Shown here: positions 35,922 to 45,262 of the stretch, in pieces
Numbering within the stretch: position 1 is the stretch's first letter
How the letters are laid out: each line of letters starts with the position of its first letter
Assembly (NCBI GenBank): GCA_019894855.1
Contig: JAGXNS010000002.1
Location: 25,129 to 89,128 of the forward strand
Direction: 5' to 3'
Origin: Promethearchaeota archaeon
GTDB lineage: Archaea > Asgardarchaeota > Lokiarchaeia > Sigyniarchaeales > SOKP01
Length of the DNA: 64,000 nt
Translations under genes and position numbers: made by a program
Notes under the pieces: model-generated
Databases searched by the model: none
What the model was told of the DNA's origin: nothing
What the model saw: only the letters and a program-made list of their open reading frames with translations

Positions 35922-36098
35922 ACTAATTTAAAATTTTTTAAAATTTTGTTATAAATTTATATTGGTATTATATTTAAATTGGAATTACTTATATTTAAAT
36001 GTGTTGGTTGGTCATTGTTTATTCGATTAATTATATCACCCAATTCTGGTCGACAAAAAAAATACTTGTTGATAAAAAATATTTTTTTTACTAGCAAT

Positions 36099-36118
36099 AT
36101 CAGATCAATAGATCTGAT
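36099..36118. repeat. Perfect 8-bp inverted repeat
   Basis: Arms ATCAGATC and GATCTGAT are separated by AATA. It lies in a gene-free region between the histone and a DMT-like permease. It could be a hairpin in RNA or a protein-binding site. Low sequence complexity (GATC/TGAT motifs recur nearby) weakens the case. Confidence 0.45.
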
Positions 36119-36171
36119 CAAATATTGAGTTCGAATGATAAGGTTGATCAGTCATTCAATGCTAATATAAG

Positions 36172-36206
36172 ACTAGTTGGTAAAATTCATAAACCAACGA
36201 GCTAGT
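36172..36206. repeat. Imperfect 10-bp stem-loop
   Basis: Arm ACTAGTTGGT (36172-36181) pairs with ACCAA (36193-36197) plus CTAGT (36202-36206), leaving a 4-base bulge. It lies 50 bp from the perfect inverted repeat at 36099-36118, so both may be part of one structured element. Confidence 0.35.
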
Positions 36207-36310
36207 AACTAACTTGTAAATAAGATTTAATTATATCGAAATTTCTTAGTTTTGACTTTTTCTCATTTACAGGAGAGTTATTCAATTTTTTCAGTAAAAT
36301 AGGTCAAGAT

Positions 36311-37213
36311 TTATTGATCTATCTTTATTTGTTCAAGTTTAGCTTGCCGTTTAGTGAGTAAAAAAGAACTACTTATAATGAGAATAAATCCAATTATCAA
36401 ATAGATTACTGAAAGAATATTAGATGGCGTCGATAGAAATACAATAAAAAAAGCAAATACGGGTATTGTCTGAATCGGGACGCTTGTCAATGGGATCAAA
36501 ATATTAGCTTGACCATATTTAAGCGAGATTTGTCCTATAGTGATTCCAATAGCTACAATTAGGAGTAGGATTATGCCAATTATAATTCCAAATATTATTT
36601 CTTCTTCAATTATAATTCCATCAACCACATGAGTCACAACTGTAGTTCCCGGACTTGCCCAAACTGTATTCAGAGAGAGAATCAAACCCGCCTCGATTGC
36701 CATTAATAAACCTTTAAACTTTTTGTGTTTTCGACGTAAAACTTCAAACAAAATTGCTAAAGAAAGAACAACAATCGTGAACAAAATAATTCTAAAAATA
36801 AAATCATAATCAAGGATAATAAATGTAGAAACATCAATTGATAATTGGCTTAAGCCAAGTAGAGTAACGCCAATAATCATTAAGATTATACCAAAAATCT
36901 CCACTTTTCCTAATGTTTCTTTCAAAATTTTAACAGAACCTAACGCAAGAACAATTAATCCTACAGACATTAGACCTGGAACCAAGGCAGGTCCTATGAA
37001 AATAATCGCTATAAAGTAAAAAACAAGCCCTCCAATAACAATTTGTAATAGAAGCCCCATGAACCATTTTGGGCTTTTAACAAGACTTCTGATAAACTTT
37101 GGGTCATTAGAGTGTTTATTAATAACAGACTTTTGAATAAGAGCTCCAATATAGACCACAATTCCCGCTAGGAGTGCGAAAATAATTCCTATAAAATAAG
37201 TTAAATCAGACAT
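36311..37213 (-). CDS. DMT-superfamily permease (NIPA/EamA-like)
   Basis: This 300-residue membrane protein has about nine hydrophobic helices, in a layout like NIPA/EamA transporters. The first half has GIVVYIGALIQKSVINK, a helix pattern near the N-terminus of NIPA-like proteins. The C-terminal half has LLIVAIGITIGQISLKYGQAN and LTSVPIQTIPVFAFFIVF. Magnesium transport is a NIPA role but not shown here. The start is an ATG. It is divergent from the GH127 gene, with about 100 bp of AT-rich DNA between them. Confidence 0.7.
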   Translation of the reverse strand: MSDLTYFIGIIFALLAGIVVYIGALIQKSVINKHSNDPKFIRSLVKSPKWFMGLLLQIVIGGLVFYFIAIIFIGPALVPGLMSVGLIVLALGSVKILKETLGKVEIFGIILMIIGVTLLGLSQLSIDVSTFIILDYDFIFRIILFTIVVLSLAILFEVLRRKHKKFKGLLMAIEAGLILSLNTVWASPGTTVVTHVVDGIIIEEEIIFGIIIGIILLLIVAIGITIGQISLKYGQANILIPLTSVPIQTIPVFAFFIVFLSTPSNILSVIYLIIGFILIISSSFLLTKRQAKLEQIKIDQ

Positions 37214-37310
37214 GTTTTATTTTCACTTTATGGATTGAATAATTAAAATATTTTATTTTCTATTCTTAATTATTTTTTCTATATTTTTTTAAAAACGCAG
37301 TCTTTTAAAG

Positions 37311-39287
37311 ATGACTTATAACACTAATAAACGACCTTTCAATAAGCTCAAGCCCGTTTCGTTTGTAAATGTTAATATTAACGATAGTTTTTGGTCAAAG
37401 AGACAAAAGATCAATCGAGAAATATCAATTCACCATCAACATCAAATGTTAGAGGGGGATTTTCACATAGATAATTTTAGAGTTGCTTCAGGTCTTAAAA
37501 AAGGAGTTCAAATAGGAGAATTCTACTTTGATTCGGATTTATATAAATGGCTTGAAGCAGCATGTTACATCATTAATATTTATAGTGATCCTGGCCTGGA
37601 AGTAAAAGTGAATGAGGTTGTTGATTTAATAAAGAAATCTCAAACTAATGATGGATATGTTAATACATTCTATTCAACCAGATTTATAGAAAAAAGGTTT
37701 ACAAATATATACCTAATGCATGAATTGTATTGTGCGGGTCATTTGATCCAAGCAGCTATCGCCCACCATCATGCTACTAAAAGCCAAGTAATGATAAATG
37801 TAGCCATTAAGTTTGCAAATTTGCTAGTATCTCTTTATTTGGGAGGAAAAAGGAAGGGCGTTCCCGGTCACGAAGAAATCGAAATGGCTTTAATCGCGTT
37901 GTATAGAATCACTGAGAACTCAAATTACTTAAAATTAGCGGAAGAATTTATTAACCGAAGAGGAAATGTTTCGAACTTTAAAACATATGTTGCTAATCAG
38001 TACTTTAACATGCGCTCTATCTTAGGAATAGCAAAGAAGAGAAATAAAGAATTTTTATTGTCAGTAGGAAGAGAAAATATTATTAAAGAACAGGAGAGCG
38101 AAGTATCAGAATGGGCTACGAATCTTACACTAAAAAGTCAATTAATATTCTTCAAAGAAAACTTGATCGGGGCCTATATTCAATCAAATGTTCCAGTAAG
38201 AGAAATTTTCGAACCAGTTGGCCACGCTGTTAGAGTGATGTATTTATTTTGTGGGATGGCCGATCTATATTCTGAAATAGGAGACAAAACTTTATTAAAA
38301 GCCCTTCGTAGGGTATGGTTGAAAATGGTTAAAGCCAGAATGTATATTACTGGTGGGACTGGATCTGAAAAATGCACAGAAGGTTTTAAAAAAGATTTTG
38401 CTTTAAAGAATGAAGATTCTTATTCTGAAACTTGTGCCGCTATCGGGAACATGATGTGGAACTTGCGAATGCTCCAAATAACCGGCAACTGTAAATATGC
38501 AGATTTGATAGAAAGGGTGTTATATAACGCGATGTTGGTAGGCCAATCCATCAATGGTAAAGAATACACATACAATAATCCGTTAATTTCTTATGCTAAG
38601 GATAAAAGAAGCGAATGGTTTAGATGTGCCTGTTGTCCTCCTAATGTAGCTCGAACCATTGCTTCTTTAGGCGATTATATCTACAGCACTTCGGAAGAAG
38701 GAATTTGGATTCACCAGTACATTGGAAATAAAGCAAATATTGAATTGAGTTCAAATGTGGTCAAAATTATCCAAAAAAGTGAACTCCCTTGGAAAGGGGA
38801 GATTACCATTAAACTTGAATTGTCTAAAAGCCAAAAGTTTTCTTTATTCCTTAGAATTCCAGATTGGAGTTATGGCACGGACATTAATATTAATGGCCAA
38901 AGACACTCAAATATAATAAATAATGGAAAATACCATAAAATTTTTAGAAAATGGTTAGATAATGACGAAATTGATTTAACTTTTAACATGATACCTACTT
39001 TTGTTGAAAGTGATCCGAGAATCAAAGGAAACAGAAAACGAGTAGCTATATCTAATGGGCCTTTAATCTATTGTCTTGAGCAAAAAGATAATAAAAAAAG
39101 TGATATTTTTAATATTGTTATCTCTAAAAATCAGGATTTACGTGTTATGTTCGAAACAGAATTGTTAGGGGGTGTCAATCTCATTGCCGGAACAACTAAC
39201 AATGCCAGTAAATTTACTGCAATTCCGTATTTTGCATGGAATAATAGAGGTGCTAATAATATGCAAGTTTGGCATCTAGCAATTTGA
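37311..39287 (+). CDS. Glycoside hydrolase family 127 (beta-L-arabinofuranosidase-like)
   Basis: This 658-residue protein belongs to DUF1680/GH127, whose members cleave beta-L-arabinofuranosides using a zinc-bound cysteine nucleophile. The SETCAAIGNMMWN block near residue 374 supplies one Cys. RCACCPPNVAR near residue 437 supplies the Cys pair. The domain layout is a helical barrel followed by beta-sandwiches. I see no signal peptide, so it is probably cytosolic and acts on imported sugar fragments. It is unlinked to other glycan genes. Carbohydrate genes elsewhere in the window are GH57 and a GPH transporter. Confidence 0.87.
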   Translation: MTYNTNKRPFNKLKPVSFVNVNINDSFWSKRQKINREISIHHQHQMLEGDFHIDNFRVASGLKKGVQIGEFYFDSDLYKWLEAACYIINIYSDPGLEVKVNEVVDLIKKSQTNDGYVNTFYSTRFIEKRFTNIYLMHELYCAGHLIQAAIAHHHATKSQVMINVAIKFANLLVSLYLGGKRKGVPGHEEIEMALIALYRITENSNYLKLAEEFINRRGNVSNFKTYVANQYFNMRSILGIAKKRNKEFLLSVGRENIIKEQESEVSEWATNLTLKSQLIFFKENLIGAYIQSNVPVREIFEPVGHAVRVMYLFCGMADLYSEIGDKTLLKALRRVWLKMVKARMYITGGTGSEKCTEGFKKDFALKNEDSYSETCAAIGNMMWNLRMLQITGNCKYADLIERVLYNAMLVGQSINGKEYTYNNPLISYAKDKRSEWFRCACCPPNVARTIASLGDYIYSTSEEGIWIHQYIGNKANIELSSNVVKIIQKSELPWKGEITIKLELSKSQKFSLFLRIPDWSYGTDININGQRHSNIINNGKYHKIFRKWLDNDEIDLTFNMIPTFVESDPRIKGNRKRVAISNGPLIYCLEQKDNKKSDIFNIVISKNQDLRVMFETELLGGVNLIAGTTNNASKFTAIPYFAWNNRGANNMQVWHLAI

Positions 39288-39353
39288 TTAGTTTCAATTC
39301 TTTCTTCATGAAAAAATGTTAACAAAGATTCAAAAAAATTTTTCCGTTATAAA

Positions 39354-39878
39354 CTAGGGTTTATATTTTTCAAAAAGAGTCTCAGTTATCACATCAAATG
39401 ACTTCTCAACATTTTGACCCGTCTTAGAAGACAATTCTATAAATGTAGATAAATTATATTTTTTAGCAGCTAAAATCCCTTCCTCTCTTGTAACAGCTCG
39501 GAATTCCTTTAAATCTACTTTAGAACCAATTAGCATGATGGGGATATCTCCAGCATGTTCTCGGATGATTTGAGTCCAATCAGGTAAATGGTCCAAAGAC
39601 AGCCTATTAGTAATGTCATATAAGAAGAAGGCAGCGTTAGCTCCTTTACAGTATTGATGTAAGAGAAATCTAAATCTTTCTTCGCCACCAAAATCCCAAA
39701 TTTGTAGTTTTACTTTTTTCTCTCTATGGGTTGTAGTTTTTGAATAAAAGTCTACTCCAATCGTGAGTTTCAAATCTTGTAGGAAAAAGCCCGAAATATA
39801 CCTTAATGTTAAGGAAGTCTTCCCAACAGCCGCATCCCCCAACATCATTATTTTCCAAGTGTAATCGTAGCTTGCCAA
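39354..39878 (-). CDS. Rab-like small GTPase with altered catalytic residue
   Basis: This 174-residue small GTPase has G1 GDAAVGKTS (14-22), switch I LTIGVDF and G3 WDFGGEE (61-67). The residue equivalent to Gln61 of Ras is Glu (residue 66), which usually slows intrinsic GTP hydrolysis. G4 reads GSKVD, with Ser in place of Asn. G5 is SSKTG. The C-terminus ends KYKP with no Cys. It resembles Rab/Ras proteins in the effector regions. It converges on the GH127 gene, with 66 bp between them. Confidence 0.88.
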   Translation of the reverse strand: MASYDYTWKIMMLGDAAVGKTSLTLRYISGFFLQDLKLTIGVDFYSKTTTHREKKVKLQIWDFGGEERFRFLLHQYCKGANAAFFLYDITNRLSLDHLPDWTQIIREHAGDIPIMLIGSKVDLKEFRAVTREEGILAAKKYNLSTFIELSSKTGQNVEKSFDVITETLFEKYKP

Positions 39879-40045
39879 AATTCTTTACCTTATTGATAAA
39901 TAGTACTAATTATTTTTCTGTACTCCAATATTTAATATTGATAGGTTTGACTTAATTATATTTATCTTTGTAAGATTTTTTAAATGTATGTTTTTATTTA
40001 TTTTTCAATACTTTTAAACCTTCTATCGCAACGAACCTCTTTTCC

Positions 40046-40693
40046 TCAAAATATTAGAAGTAATATGTTTAAACTAGAATGAGCAATAGAGCTTGGGAGA
40101 AGAGAGCCTTTAAACGCGACGAAAACTAAAGATAATAAAATTCCAAAAGTGAAGTAATAACCAAAAAAAGTTATGATTGTAGTCAAAGGTACGAGGAAAG
40201 GAGGAACATGATATAGTGTGAACAAAAATGAAGAAAGAATGATAGCGTAGATTAACTTTACTTTGCTTTTGTTGATGACAAACCCTCTAAAAAACGCCTC
40301 TTCGCAGGGACCAATAATGATGATTTGAATCGCTATAAGAATTGATAATTGAATAAAATTGGGATTCACAGGTGAGGTAGAAATCGCGTTACCTATGCCA
40401 TCTTCAATAAGCTGTGCTCCAAACAGATTTTGAATTATAAATCTCATATAAAAAGTTAACAATAATTCACTAATGAAGAAGAATATAAATCCTAGTAATA
40501 TTCCCGCACAAACCTTTAATACGATATTCTTGAGTTTTGGATTTTTTTCAATAAAACCAAGTTCTTTAACTTCTACGATAAAAGGTTTTTTTTCTATTTT
40601 TGCGGCAATTAATGAAGGAACAAGAACGAACAAAATTTCAGCAAATGAGATTAATATCAATATATTCGGATCTTTTCCTAAATTGATAGCCAT
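40046..40693 (-). CDS. CPBP-family intramembrane metalloprotease
   Basis: This 215-residue multi-helix membrane protein belongs to the CPBP/Rce1-like family. All three catalytic motifs are visible: EEAFFRG near residue 128, FTLYH near 156-160 and HSSLN near 203. Some members process CAAX-type or bacteriocin-like substrates; archaeal roles are unknown. The N-terminus is short for the family and may lack one or two helices. It is divergent from nurA with a short AT-rich gap. Confidence 0.82.
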   Translation of the reverse strand: MAINLGKDPNILILISFAEILFVLVPSLIAAKIEKKPFIVEVKELGFIEKNPKLKNIVLKVCAGILLGFIFFFISELLLTFYMRFIIQNLFGAQLIEDGIGNAISTSPVNPNFIQLSILIAIQIIIIGPCEEAFFRGFVINKSKVKLIYAIILSSFLFTLYHVPPFLVPLTTIITFFGYYFTFGILLSLVFVAFKGSLLPSSIAHSSLNILLLIF

Positions 40694-40785
40694 TTTTAAA
40701 GTGATTATCTACTGATTCTAAATTAAAATTTATTAATTTTAATCTCTCTTCATTATTATAATTACCTCTCTTCATTCAAATCTTG

Positions 40786-42066
40786 ATGACAGTTAGAAAT
40801 AATACGTCAAATCAGAGGAACACAAATCTTAATTCTAGTTTCTTTAACTCAACTAACTCTGTTGACTCCGGTTTTACCAAAGAACAGATTTTACTAACCA
40901 ATTTAAAAAATCTCGCCGAAGAATATATTGGAATCGAACGAATGAAAAAAAAATTTGTAGAAATACTTTTAGGTAATCTTGAAAGTCTGAATTTTGAAGA
41001 ATTATTAAAATATCCAAATTATGATATTAAAGAAAATTTTATTAGAAAGCCAACTTCGGCATCTAACATAAGAGGATTAAACATAGTAAGTGTTGATGGG
41101 AGTTCTGTTGTAAAAAAATTCATGAATGTAGATTTTTCTTTCTTAAAAGCTATTGCTGTGATGTATTATTTTTACGAAAACCAATCATCTCGAATTGAGT
41201 ACTTTCCAGATTTAACAGGGTTTAATAATTATAATATCCAAGGAAATTATTTGAATCGGAAGGAAAATGCGGTAGAAGCTAAAACTTCTATGGAGATGAC
41301 TTTTATGGAAATTAATCTTTTAAATAAATTAATCGAGAAGAAGAGCGAAATAGATTTAATTATTTTAGATGGGTCAGTAGTAATAATGCCTATAAATCTG
41401 ATATTTACTAAAGATTCAGAAATTTCTAAGAGATATGATAAATTGTTAAAGGAATATCAAAAATTATATTCTACTTGCATTGAGAAGGGAATAATATTGA
41501 TTGGTTCGATAAAAGATACGCGGACTTCAGCGTTAACCAATCTTTTAAGAAGTACCATACAGATGTTAAAACCGAATGTTTCGAATCTATCTGATTTCAT
41601 AAAAATTAATTATCGTCAGATTTTAGATTACTTTTCTGATTTAGATTTATACAATAGAGTATTGCGGAAAACAGAGAGAAGTTGTATTTTCAATTGTAAA
41701 AAAGAAGTAGACAAAATAAGGGATACCGGGATAAAAAAAGAAATTCCATACTATTTTCCTTTTAATTTTTATGCTTTCTATTTAAAAACTGCGGCTTACG
41801 ATACGCCATGCAGAATTGAGTTTTTTATGAGTGAAAATTGCGATTTTAAAGAAGCTTCTGAAAGAGCTGATTTAATATCTTCAATCCTCCTACCAATCTC
41901 AAGCCATAATGAATCTTACGGATTACCAATACCGCAAATCGAAGCACATATAAGAGCAGTATTTAAACCTCAAGAGATCGATCTACTGTTTAATAGTTTA
42001 TCTAGAACATTAAAAGTTCATGGAATTTCTTTGTTAGAAAAGCGGAGGACGAGGAGACCTTTTTAA
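40786..42066 (+). CDS. nurA: NurA-domain nuclease
   Basis: NurA is a 5'-3' exonuclease that works with the HerA translocase in double-strand-break end resection. The metal-binding Asp is in VSVDGSSVV (near 103), a second acidic block is LIILDGSVV (near 195), and GSIKDTRTSAL follows. At 427 residues it is normal to slightly long. The ATG at 40786 is preferred over a TTG one codon upstream. herA, mre11 and rad50 are not in the window, so the usual operon is broken. Confidence 0.87.
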   Translation: MTVRNNTSNQRNTNLNSSFFNSTNSVDSGFTKEQILLTNLKNLAEEYIGIERMKKKFVEILLGNLESLNFEELLKYPNYDIKENFIRKPTSASNIRGLNIVSVDGSSVVKKFMNVDFSFLKAIAVMYYFYENQSSRIEYFPDLTGFNNYNIQGNYLNRKENAVEAKTSMEMTFMEINLLNKLIEKKSEIDLIILDGSVVIMPINLIFTKDSEISKRYDKLLKEYQKLYSTCIEKGIILIGSIKDTRTSALTNLLRSTIQMLKPNVSNLSDFIKINYRQILDYFSDLDLYNRVLRKTERSCIFNCKKEVDKIRDTGIKKEIPYYFPFNFYAFYLKTAAYDTPCRIEFFMSENCDFKEASERADLISSILLPISSHNESYGLPIPQIEAHIRAVFKPQEIDLLFNSLSRTLKVHGISLLEKRRTRRPF

Positions 42067-42072
42067 TAAACT

Positions 42073-42762
42073 TTAAAGTTCTTCCAATCGATTCAATATT
42101 ATATCTTCGAAAAATATATGTCTTTTATTCAAAATTCTATTCTGAAATCCTCGTATTTCAAGTTCATCGTTTAATTGACTTAAATCTGTTGAACTTGAAC
42201 TGATATAATAGATATAATATTTTTGTTCTGAATTTAAAAAATCTTTCACTTTCGTTATAAATTCAAGGAGTACTTCAAATCCTCGCTCTCCTCCATCCCA
42301 ATTGGAATCGTTACCATTACGAATGAGATTATTTTCTTTGTAACTAATAGATGCTAAATAGGGAGGGTTAAAAACAATAATGTCAAACGAGTGTTGAAGA
42401 GTTGACGGAAATTTTCTAAATAAATCAGACTTGATAAAAGTTATGTTATCTTTGTAATTATTTTTTCTCTCATTTAATGTAGCACATCTGATAGCTACAT
42501 CTGATATATCTGATGCATATATTTTAGATGTGAACTTCGAGATGTATTTTTTAATCCCTTGAAGGAATAGAGCAATTATCCCAGTTCCAGTTCCCATATC
42601 TAAAATCTTTTTAACATTATTGATTGGTAAGCCATCAAAGAAATTTTCGTTAACATTTTTTTTAAAATAATCAATAATTAAATATGTATCATCGGAAGGG
42701 GGATAGACCCCTTTAAAAGTAGAATGAATAATTGGATCTGGAAAAAAGTTAATATTTTTCAC
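42073..42762 (-). CDS. HemK/PrmC-like methyltransferase (release-factor type)
   Basis: This 229-residue SAM methyltransferase resembles archaeal/eukaryotic HemK2 (N6AMT1/Mtq2), which methylates the Gln of the GGQ motif in class I release factor. The N-terminal VYPPSDDTYL block, SAM site DMGTGTG (near 54) and catalytic NPPY (near 131) are present. In eukaryotes it works with TRM112, which is not seen here. It is the last gene of the Pus10-to-HemK cluster. Confidence 0.88.
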   Translation of the reverse strand: MKNINFFPDPIIHSTFKGVYPPSDDTYLIIDYFKKNVNENFFDGLPINNVKKILDMGTGTGIIALFLQGIKKYISKFTSKIYASDISDVAIRCATLNERKNNYKDNITFIKSDLFRKFPSTLQHSFDIIVFNPPYLASISYKENNLIRNGNDSNWDGGERGFEVLLEFITKVKDFLNSEQKYYIYYISSSSTDLSQLNDELEIRGFQNRILNKRHIFFEDIILNRLEEL

Positions 42763-42775
42763 CGTTTGAAAAGAT

Positions 42776-43633
42776 TTAATTGTTTATGAATCTAAAAAAT
42801 TTCCTACTTAATTCAACGATTTCATCCACACTAAAGTGAGCTAGCTTATTGTTTTTTATTTGATTTTCATTTAAAAAACCTAGGATATGTTGCTTTGAGG
42901 CGGTAAAAAAAATTTCATTTTTTAAGAAATAATTTATGGCATTTGCTATGTTTTTATTTTTGTAGGGCATTATTCCAGCAACAAACTTTAAGAAGAAAAT
43001 CCTACCATCATCTGATAACAACAGTTGATCGATTTTCGCTCTAGGCTCGACAATAACTAAAGCTAATTCAATTTTAGGAGTGGGGAAAAAATCAAATCTA
43101 GAAATCTTAAATTTTCTCACTGGTTTCATGAAAGCATTAAAAGTAACAGTTATTCTTGAAAAAGATTTATAACTTTTTTTATTAAAAAGTCTTTCCGCAA
43201 TACTATTTTCAATTATTAAAGCACCACGAGGAGGCTGTGAGTTATAAAAAACCTTTTCAAATATAGGACCTGTAATAGAATAGGGTATATTTGAAACTAT
43301 AATATCGTGCGAAGGAATTTTAGCTTCTAGAATATCCTCGTTAAAAAGCATCAAATTTTCAAAGTTGGAAAATTTATTAGAAAGATAAGAAAACAAAATA
43401 GAATCTATTTCATAAGCATAGATTTGGTTTGATTTTTTGACCAAACCTTCAGTCAGTGCTCCTAAACCGGGTCCTATTTCTAAAATTGATTGCGTTATTT
43501 CAATGTTTGATTCTAAGATTGTTTTAGAAACGGTATTTTTATTAATGAGGAAGTTTTGACCTAGATTTTTGTTTGGTCTAACCCCTAATTGTTTTAAGAT
43601 AAGTAGAACTTCGCTTTTATTCATATCATTCAT
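42776..43633 (-). CDS. ksgA: rRNA adenine N6,N6-dimethyltransferase (KsgA/Dim1)
   Basis: The enzyme dimethylates two adjacent adenines at the 3' end of 16S rRNA. KNLGQNFL at the N-terminus, EIGPGLGALTE (near 52) and NIPYS (near 115) are all hallmarks. At 285 residues the length is typical. Its start overlaps the end of the DUF655 gene by 4 bp. It belongs to the conserved archaeal set pus10-rpl21e-rpoF-DUF655-ksgA-hemK. Confidence 0.95.
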   Translation of the reverse strand: MNDMNKSEVLLILKQLGVRPNKNLGQNFLINKNTVSKTILESNIEITQSILEIGPGLGALTEGLVKKSNQIYAYEIDSILFSYLSNKFSNFENLMLFNEDILEAKIPSHDIIVSNIPYSITGPIFEKVFYNSQPPRGALIIENSIAERLFNKKSYKSFSRITVTFNAFMKPVRKFKISRFDFFPTPKIELALVIVEPRAKIDQLLLSDDGRIFFLKFVAGIMPYKNKNIANAINYFLKNEIFFTASKQHILGFLNENQIKNNKLAHFSVDEIVELSRKFFRFINN

Positions 43634-44295
43634 TCGTATTTTTGAGTCTTCGAGAACAAGTAGTACTTTATTCCCTCACGTTGCAGTTCTTTTATAATTC
43701 TTAAAGCAAGTTGTTTTGCTGGATGCGATAAGCTCGTCCGATCAGATATATCTTGAAAAGTAGTGAATTTTTGCCTTTGTCTAGATTCTAGTATATCCCA
43801 CATATGTTTCTGTCCTATTCCAGGCAATAATTTAAGAGCATGCATTCGGGGAGTTATGGAAGTGGAGTTATTAAAGAAGTTTATGAATTCCTCCTCATAA
43901 TTTAATATCTCTTTTTCAAGTATAGGCTGAATTAGGGCTTTTGATGTATTTGTAAGGTCTTGATAATTAATTTTTTTTAAAACTTCCCTCAACTTATTTT
44001 GTTGCTGAAAGCCCTCATACAATCCTTTTTCTTGTATCTTTATATCTGAATCTCTATTGCATTTAACTTCATATAATACAAAATCTGGAAAAGTAAGCAC
44101 TTGTGCAATTGGAGTTTTTGACCAGCTTGGTTTATCTTCTTCAGGATGACCATGGAGTAATAAATCTAAGACGACAAGTTCTCGAAACTTCTTGATGAAT
44201 TGTTTCTTTTTTCTTGGGTCTCTTCTTTGATATCTTGGTCTTTGAGGAGGCCTTCTGTATCGATCCCGATCCCGATTCCTGTCCATACCAACCAC
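43630..44295 (-). CDS. DUF655 family RNA-binding-type protein
   Basis: This 221-residue protein belongs to the archaeal DUF655 family (COG1491). The first ~30 residues are an Arg/Asp/Pro-rich tail resembling an RNA-binding disordered segment. The family core has a beta-rich domain and a helix-hairpin-helix with LLPGIGQKHMWDIL near residue 155. The function is unknown, although its invariant place between rpoF and ksgA suggests rRNA or transcription work. The start codon choice is uncertain by a few residues. Confidence 0.88.
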   Translation of the reverse strand: MVGMDRNRDRDRYRRPPQRPRYQRRDPRKKKQFIKKFRELVVLDLLLHGHPEEDKPSWSKTPIAQVLTFPDFVLYEVKCNRDSDIKIQEKGLYEGFQQQNKLREVLKKINYQDLTNTSKALIQPILEKEILNYEEEFINFFNNSTSITPRMHALKLLPGIGQKHMWDILESRQRQKFTTFQDISDRTSLSHPAKQLALRIIKELQREGIKYYLFSKTQKYE

Positions 44296-44450
44296 TCTTA
44301 TAATTATTTCCTATTCTGAAGTGCATAAGATATTATTTTTAATATATTCCTTTTTTAACAAGGATTGCTCATTAAAATTTAAAACAATAAGAATTTATAA
44401 ATTCTTCGTTGTTTAATACGCTTTTAAAAAAATATATGGCATATTTATTT

Positions 44451-44816
44451 TTAAGAAGATTTAAGTTCTTCTATTTGCGCTATAAGATCTTGTAATTGTT
44501 CATCGTTTAACGATTTTCCAGTAAAGCTTTTCTCTAAGAGCATTCTAAGTTCTGGAACTGTGTGTGGATCAATGTTTACAATGGTTATTGCGTAATTTTC
44601 TTCGATTTCGTATTTTTCAATTAACAATTTCTGAACTTTTATCGCATCTTTTTCACTCATTTTAGCAAATTTGTTAACATAATTATAAGTAATTTCTTGA
44701 AAGTGAGATAAACCTTCTTCACTGTCAATTTTTTCGATTTTCTCCTTGACAGCTTCCATAATTTTTTTTACTTCTGGTATAGAAACAGTTTTTTCATTAA
44801 TTTTTCGTCCAGACAT
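44451..44816 (-). CDS. rpoF: RNA polymerase subunit F (Rpb4-like)
   Basis: RpoF forms the polymerase stalk with RpoE. The 121 residues are helical, with the typical VNIDPHTVPELRMLLEK block near residue 79, where the family has an NxxPxxxxEL pattern. The start is an ATG. It is followed by DUF655 and preceded by rpl21e. RpoE is not in the window. Confidence 0.93.
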   Translation of the reverse strand: MSGRKINEKTVSIPEVKKIMEAVKEKIEKIDSEEGLSHFQEITYNYVNKFAKMSEKDAIKVQKLLIEKYEIEENYAITIVNIDPHTVPELRMLLEKSFTGKSLNDEQLQDLIAQIEELKSS

Positions 44817-44848
44817 ATATTTTTTCTCCCCTTAAATTGATAAATGCG

Positions 44849-45154
44849 TTATTTGGCTGAACCTTTATTAGAACGTAAGTGTTCTTTGCCAATGATAAGA
44901 AGTTTCTTTGAATTGCCTAATTTAACTTCAACTTCGTAGCACCTTCCTCTTACACCCTTAACAGTTCCGGTTTTTCCATGATATCTCCTGTGAGGAAATC
45001 CTCTTTTATGCTGAGAAGAATCAGTAATAACATCTACTTTGTCATTTATTTCATAATCAATTAAATATTTCTCAATGGATCCTAAACCTCGGTCTCTTAC
45101 ATTTTTTCGGTGTCTTTGGCGAGATTTGTTCCGGTAACCTTTATGTAATGTCAA
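44849..45154 (-). CDS. rpl21e: Ribosomal protein L21e
   Basis: This is a large-subunit protein of 101 residues with an SH3-like barrel. The sequence has KGYRNKSRQRHRKNVRDRG at the N-terminus and PHRRYHGKTGTVKGVRGRCYEV, both typical. It lies between pus10 and rpoF. The usual archaeal order places it just before rpoF, as here. Confidence 0.95.
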   Translation of the reverse strand: MTLHKGYRNKSRQRHRKNVRDRGLGSIEKYLIDYEINDKVDVITDSSQHKRGFPHRRYHGKTGTVKGVRGRCYEVEVKLGNSKKLLIIGKEHLRSNKGSAK

Positions 45155-45262
45155 ATTAATACCCTAAACTATTTTGAATTGTATTGATAAATATAATCAA
45201 TATTTGAAAAAATATGAAACATAATTTATTTATTTTTTGATTTCACTTCTTTAACAAGAGAA

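Larger units (their letters stand above)
35908..36310. other. 403-bp gene-free region rich in inverted repeats
   Basis: The histone promoter side has two copies of TATATTTAAAT (35969-35979 and 35990-36000, 21 bp apart). Further on there is a perfect 8-bp inverted repeat ATCAGATC-AATA-GATCTGAT at 36099-36118. An imperfect 10-bp stem lies at 36172-36206. The DMT gene's 3' end (36311) lies next to it. The doubled TATA-like element may drive strong or regulated histone expression. The hairpins suggest an RNA or binding sites. No gene is visible. Confidence 0.45.

Noticed and set aside
36125..36145. tRNA-like T-loop sequence GTTCGAATG
   Set aside because: It lacks the GTTCRANNC ending and the matching arms and acceptor stem; no tRNA fold could be built around it.
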